Below are positions 5,515-7,978 of a stretch of 7,978 nt of DNA, one piece after another. The stretch is from contig JAIPBY010000115.1 of the NCBI GenBank assembly GCA_021738605.1, positions 1-7,978 of the forward strand, read 5' to 3'. The notes under the pieces are model-generated. The model saw nothing but the letters and a program-made list of their open reading frames with translations. It was not told the origin of the DNA and ran no database searches. The stretch is from Chitinophagaceae bacterium. Lineage in GTDB: Bacteria > Bacteroidota > Bacteroidia > Chitinophagales > Chitinophagaceae. The position numbers and the translations under genes are program-made. The stretch's first letter is position 1. Every line of letters starts with the position of its first letter.

Positions 5515-7122
5515 TTAATAACCAGTGTTTTGTTTCAAATTCGGATTGGAAGATACGTCGGCTGAAGGAAGCGGATAAACATTCCTAAAAGCAGCAACAC
5601 CAGTTCCACCCCTTACGCCTCCTTTCCAAGGCCAAAGGTAGCTTCCATCGGTAAATTTGTTGAATCGGATCAGGTCAGTCCTTCTGTGACCTTCCCAATA
5701 CAATTCCCTAGCCCTTTCATCCAAAACAAAATCAGGGGTAAGCGCAGCTGCACTGATGTTGCCTGTGGCATTTCCATACGCACGCTGCCTGAGGTTGTTG
5801 ATGTAGGTAACCGCATTTGTCTTGTCTGAGGCACTACCAGCTCGGGCAGCCGCTTCAGCATAGATGAGGTATTGTTCAGCCAGTCTGAAAATAGGGAAAT
5901 CAATGTCAACCCATGTAAGGTTTGAGCCCACGGCATTGTTTTTTCTCCTGTTCTTGAATTTTGTAATGGCATACCCATCCTTGAAATTGGTAAGGTCATT
6001 GATCTCAAGGCTCTGTCCCTGTGTAAAGAATTGTGCACGCTTGTCTGCCGTACCATTTACATCAGGAAACAATGCTGGAAGCGTTTTGGTGGTACGAAGG
6101 CCGAACCAGCCGCCATCTACACCATAATCTGCAGCAATCATGTCTCCACCTACTGGAGCATGGGTAAGAAAAGTTGTACCACCCCAATTCTGGGTCTTTA
6201 GTCCATCATAGTTGATGGTGAGGATGAACTCATTGGTATTGGTATTGTTGTCTGCCAACATCAGTTGCCTGTAGTTGGGGATAAGAGCATATCCTGCATC
6301 AATGACTTTCTTAGAATAAACCAAGGCATCTGCATACCGTTGCGTGGAGGTGTAAACACCTGCATTCAAATAAATCCTTGCAAGCAGCGCTTGTGCAGCA
6401 GCCTTGTCTGCACGGCCGTATTCATTGGCTTTTGCAGCAGGCAGTTCATTTTCGATGGCTTTCAGTTCAGTTTCCACGTAGTTAAAGATGTCAGTCCTTG
6501 AAGACTGCTTGGGAACGAAGGAACCCAACGCATCTTTTTCAGTAGCAAATGGCACAGCACCAAACAGGTCCATCAATACAGCATATTGATAGGCACGAAG
6601 GAAGCGGGCTTCTGAAGTGTATTTTTTGATTTGATCTGCATCAGCTCCTGTAATACCGCGTGTAGCAAGGTTTTCTGCTGAAGCCTGGCGGATAAAATCA
6701 TTGCATAGCGTAATCTGGTAGAAGCAACGGTAATAAAGACCCGTGAGCATTGGATTGCTTGCAGACCAATTCATGTTGTGGAAGTCCTGGATACCAGGAT
6801 CGCCCCAGGCAACAACCGCTTCGTCTGTGCTCAACTCCTGGGCTTTCCAATAAAGGCGCAGAAAATCAGCAGTTCCTTCGTCAAGGCCCTGGATATCACC
6901 ATTACCACTGGGTCCCTGGTTTCCGGTTGTGGCAAAGCTTCCATAAAGTTTGGCAAATGCTTGTTTGTATCCAGCTGGCGTTTTATACACCTGCTCTGAA
7001 GTGATATCATTCAGCGGAAGCACATCCAGCTGCTTTGTGCAAGACACCATTGCTCCAGAAAAAAGCAATGCTGACGCAACAAGGTTAAAAATATTCTTTT
7101 TCATATACTTCGATTTGTTCAT
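5515..7122 (-). CDS. susD: SusD/RagB-family outer-membrane glycan-binding lipoprotein
   Basis: The product is a 535-residue lipoprotein that forms the lid of the SusC transporter and binds incoming oligosaccharide. The signal peptide ends in MVSC with C28 lipidated, followed by the typical TKQLDVLPLND start of mature SusD proteins. The SusD-like N-terminal region with TPR-type helices covers ~35-280 (YKQAFAKLYGS; TSEARFLRAYQY, with LMDLFGAVP just after it). The RagB/SusD C-terminal region runs from ~290 and contains RLAEQYLIYAEAAARAG at 413-429 and LDERARELYWEGHRRTDLIR from 467. It ends with the family-typical VYPLP and NPNLKQNTGY. Length is normal for the family. The ATG at 7122 starts 7 bases past the susC stop; an in-frame ATG six codons later (7104, MKKN) is an equally good start and gives a more usual signal peptide. 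The gene is tightly linked to susC and susE in one operon. Confidence 0.96.
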   Translation of the reverse strand: MNKSKYMKKNIFNLVASALLFSGAMVSCTKQLDVLPLNDITSEQVYKTPAGYKQAFAKLYGSFATTGNQGPSGNGDIQGLDEGTADFLRLYWKAQELSTDEAVVAWGDPGIQDFHNMNWSASNPMLTGLYYRCFYQITLCNDFIRQASAENLATRGITGADADQIKKYTSEARFLRAYQYAVLMDLFGAVPFATEKDALGSFVPKQSSRTDIFNYVETELKAIENELPAAKANEYGRADKAAAQALLARIYLNAGVYTSTQRYADALVYSKKVIDAGYALIPNYRQLMLADNNTNTNEFILTINYDGLKTQNWGGTTFLTHAPVGGDMIAADYGVDGGWFGLRTTKTLPALFPDVNGTADKRAQFFTQGQSLEINDLTNFKDGYAITKFKNRRKNNAVGSNLTWVDIDFPIFRLAEQYLIYAEAAARAGSASDKTNAVTYINNLRQRAYGNATGNISAAALTPDFVLDERARELYWEGHRRTDLIRFNKFTDGSYLWPWKGGVRGGTGVAAFRNVYPLPSADVSSNPNLKQNTGY

Positions 7123-7129
7123 TGTTCAA

Positions 7130-7978
7130 TTAAAAATCAAGGTTAACTCCGAGTACCCATGTCCTTGGTCTTGGATAGAAATTGTTGTCAATTCCTCCAT
7201 TCATTTCCGGATCAAGTCCATTGTACTTTGTAATCACCAATACGTTCTGCACATTGGCGCTTACACGAAGGTTGGCCTTTTTGTTGAGTACCTGACCCAC
7301 ATTGTAGCCAACATTGACGTTGTCTACCCTAAGGAATGATGCATTCTGAACATAGTAGTCAGATAGGAAATAGTTGGCACCGCTTCCACTGAATCCACTC
7401 CTCAACACTTCTCTTGAGCCATTGTTTACATAACCAATTGGGTTCAGGATATTCCTGATCGTACCAGTGCTGGAGGCTACGTTGTTGTACATGTAGTTTC
7501 CAATATTAGAGCGGGCCACTAGACCAGCATTCCATTTACCTGCACTGATGTTGGTACTCATACCAAAGAACATCCTTGGATCGATCCCCTTGTACTGGTA
7601 AAGATCTCTCTCGTTGATCACACCATCACGGTTAAGGTCTGCGAAAAGATTATCAATGGGCTTGCCTGCATTGTCATAAACTTGCTTGTAGGTAAAGAAT
7701 GCACCCCTGTTGTACCCCACAGAGTGGATCATGATGGTGTTTCCTGTTCCACCGGAAATTCCTCCAAACCTTGCACCGGCATAATTGGGATCATCAGAGA
7801 TGGTCAATTTGGTGATGGTATTCTGGTTGAAGGTGGCGTTGAAAGAAAGATCCCATACAAGGTCTTTGTTTTTAATCGGCTGAAGGTTCAAGGTCACTTC
7901 AACACCTTTGTTTTCCATGCTACCTACGTTGGCAACAATCTTGTTGGAGAAGTTGGTGGCTGCAGGTTGATTGATTTC
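7130..7978 (-). CDS. susC: SusC/RagA-family TonB-dependent outer-membrane transporter, C-terminal fragment
   Basis: The frame is open from the stop at 7130-7132 to the window edge, giving the last 282 residues of the protein; the internal ATG at 7918 is not the start, because the frame continues upstream of it (EINQPAATNFSNKIVANVGS). SusC proteins are usually about 1000 residues, so the signal peptide, carboxypeptidase-like domain, TonB box, plug and most of the barrel lie outside. The visible part is alternating barrel strands, including the family-typical block VGYNRGAFFTYKQVYD followed by an acidic turn DLNRDGVINERD (about fragment residues 114-125), and it ends in VLGVNLDF with the terminal aromatic residue typical of outer-membrane barrels. 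It partners with the SusD protein encoded 7 bases downstream to import maltooligosaccharides. The promoter and any regulator of this operon would be beyond the right edge. Confidence 0.95.
   Translation of the reverse strand, partial: EINQPAATNFSNKIVANVGSMENKGVEVTLNLQPIKNKDLVWDLSFNATFNQNTITKLTISDDPNYAGARFGGISGGTGNTIMIHSVGYNRGAFFTYKQVYDNAGKPIDNLFADLNRDGVINERDLYQYKGIDPRMFFGMSTNISAGKWNAGLVARSNIGNYMYNNVASSTGTIRNILNPIGYVNNGSREVLRSGFSGSGANYFLSDYYVQNASFLRVDNVNVGYNVGQVLNKKANLRVSANVQNVLVITKYNGLDPEMNGGIDNNFYPRPRTWVLGVNLDF

Noticed and set aside
6950..7339. A 129-codon open frame on the + strand spanning the susC/susD junction
   Set aside because: It is antisense to the well-supported C terminus of SusC and N terminus of SusD; treated as a shadow.
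7130..7918. A complete small outer-membrane protein starting at the ATG at 7918
   Set aside because: The frame stays open upstream of that ATG to the window edge and the sequence is the C-terminal barrel of a SusC protein, so it is a fragment cut by the window, not a short gene.

Overview
The window looks like chromosomal DNA of a Bacteroidota bacterium. The signs are a run of susC/susD/susE/susF-type genes, lipoprotein signals followed by acidic or lysine residues, starts without clear Shine-Dalgarno sequences, and several exact matches to the Bacteroidota -7 promoter element TAnnTTTG. The style of the SusC/D proteins and of the PhnA-like protein suggests Chitinophagaceae or a relative. That narrower placement is an impression from protein style, not a measurement.

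Layout from left to right. Positions 1-120 (- strand) hold the first 40 codons of an ABC exporter that runs out of the window. A tRNA-Ser(UGA) gene follows at 215-299 on the + strand with its own terminator (310-334). A 337-base non-coding stretch (300-636) lies between the convergent tRNA and phnA-like genes. It holds the tRNA terminator, a small hairpin and three near-identical tandem copies of an ~89-bp hairpin-bearing unit (363-629). A PhnA/YjdM-like zinc-ribbon protein gene lies at 637-1218 (-).

The rest, 1274-7978, is one - strand alpha-glucan (starch/maltodextrin) utilisation locus, in transcription order: susC-like TonB-dependent transporter (C-terminal part only), susD-like lipoprotein, susE-like lipoprotein, a longer susF-like lipoprotein, an intergenic hairpin terminator, and a SusA-like periplasmic GH13 neopullulanase/cyclomaltodextrinase. 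Gaps between susC, D, E and F are 7, 26 and 19 bases, so these four form an operon. The GH13 gene sits 110 bases after susF behind a terminator, so it may be partly uncoupled from them.

The proposed working order follows the characterised Sus systems. SusE/F- and SusD-type surface lipoproteins bind alpha-glucan, SusD caps the SusC barrel, SusC imports maltooligosaccharides using TonB, and the periplasmic GH13 enzyme cuts them to smaller sugars. No regulator, surface amylase (susG type) or GH97 glucosidase (susB type) is in the window; they may lie outside.

I found no undescribed enzymatic or defence system. The least ordinary part is the tandem repeat block beside the tRNA gene. Its units carry a 15-base sequence that is the inverted copy of the tRNA 3' trailer, and they look like diverged, multiplied terminators.
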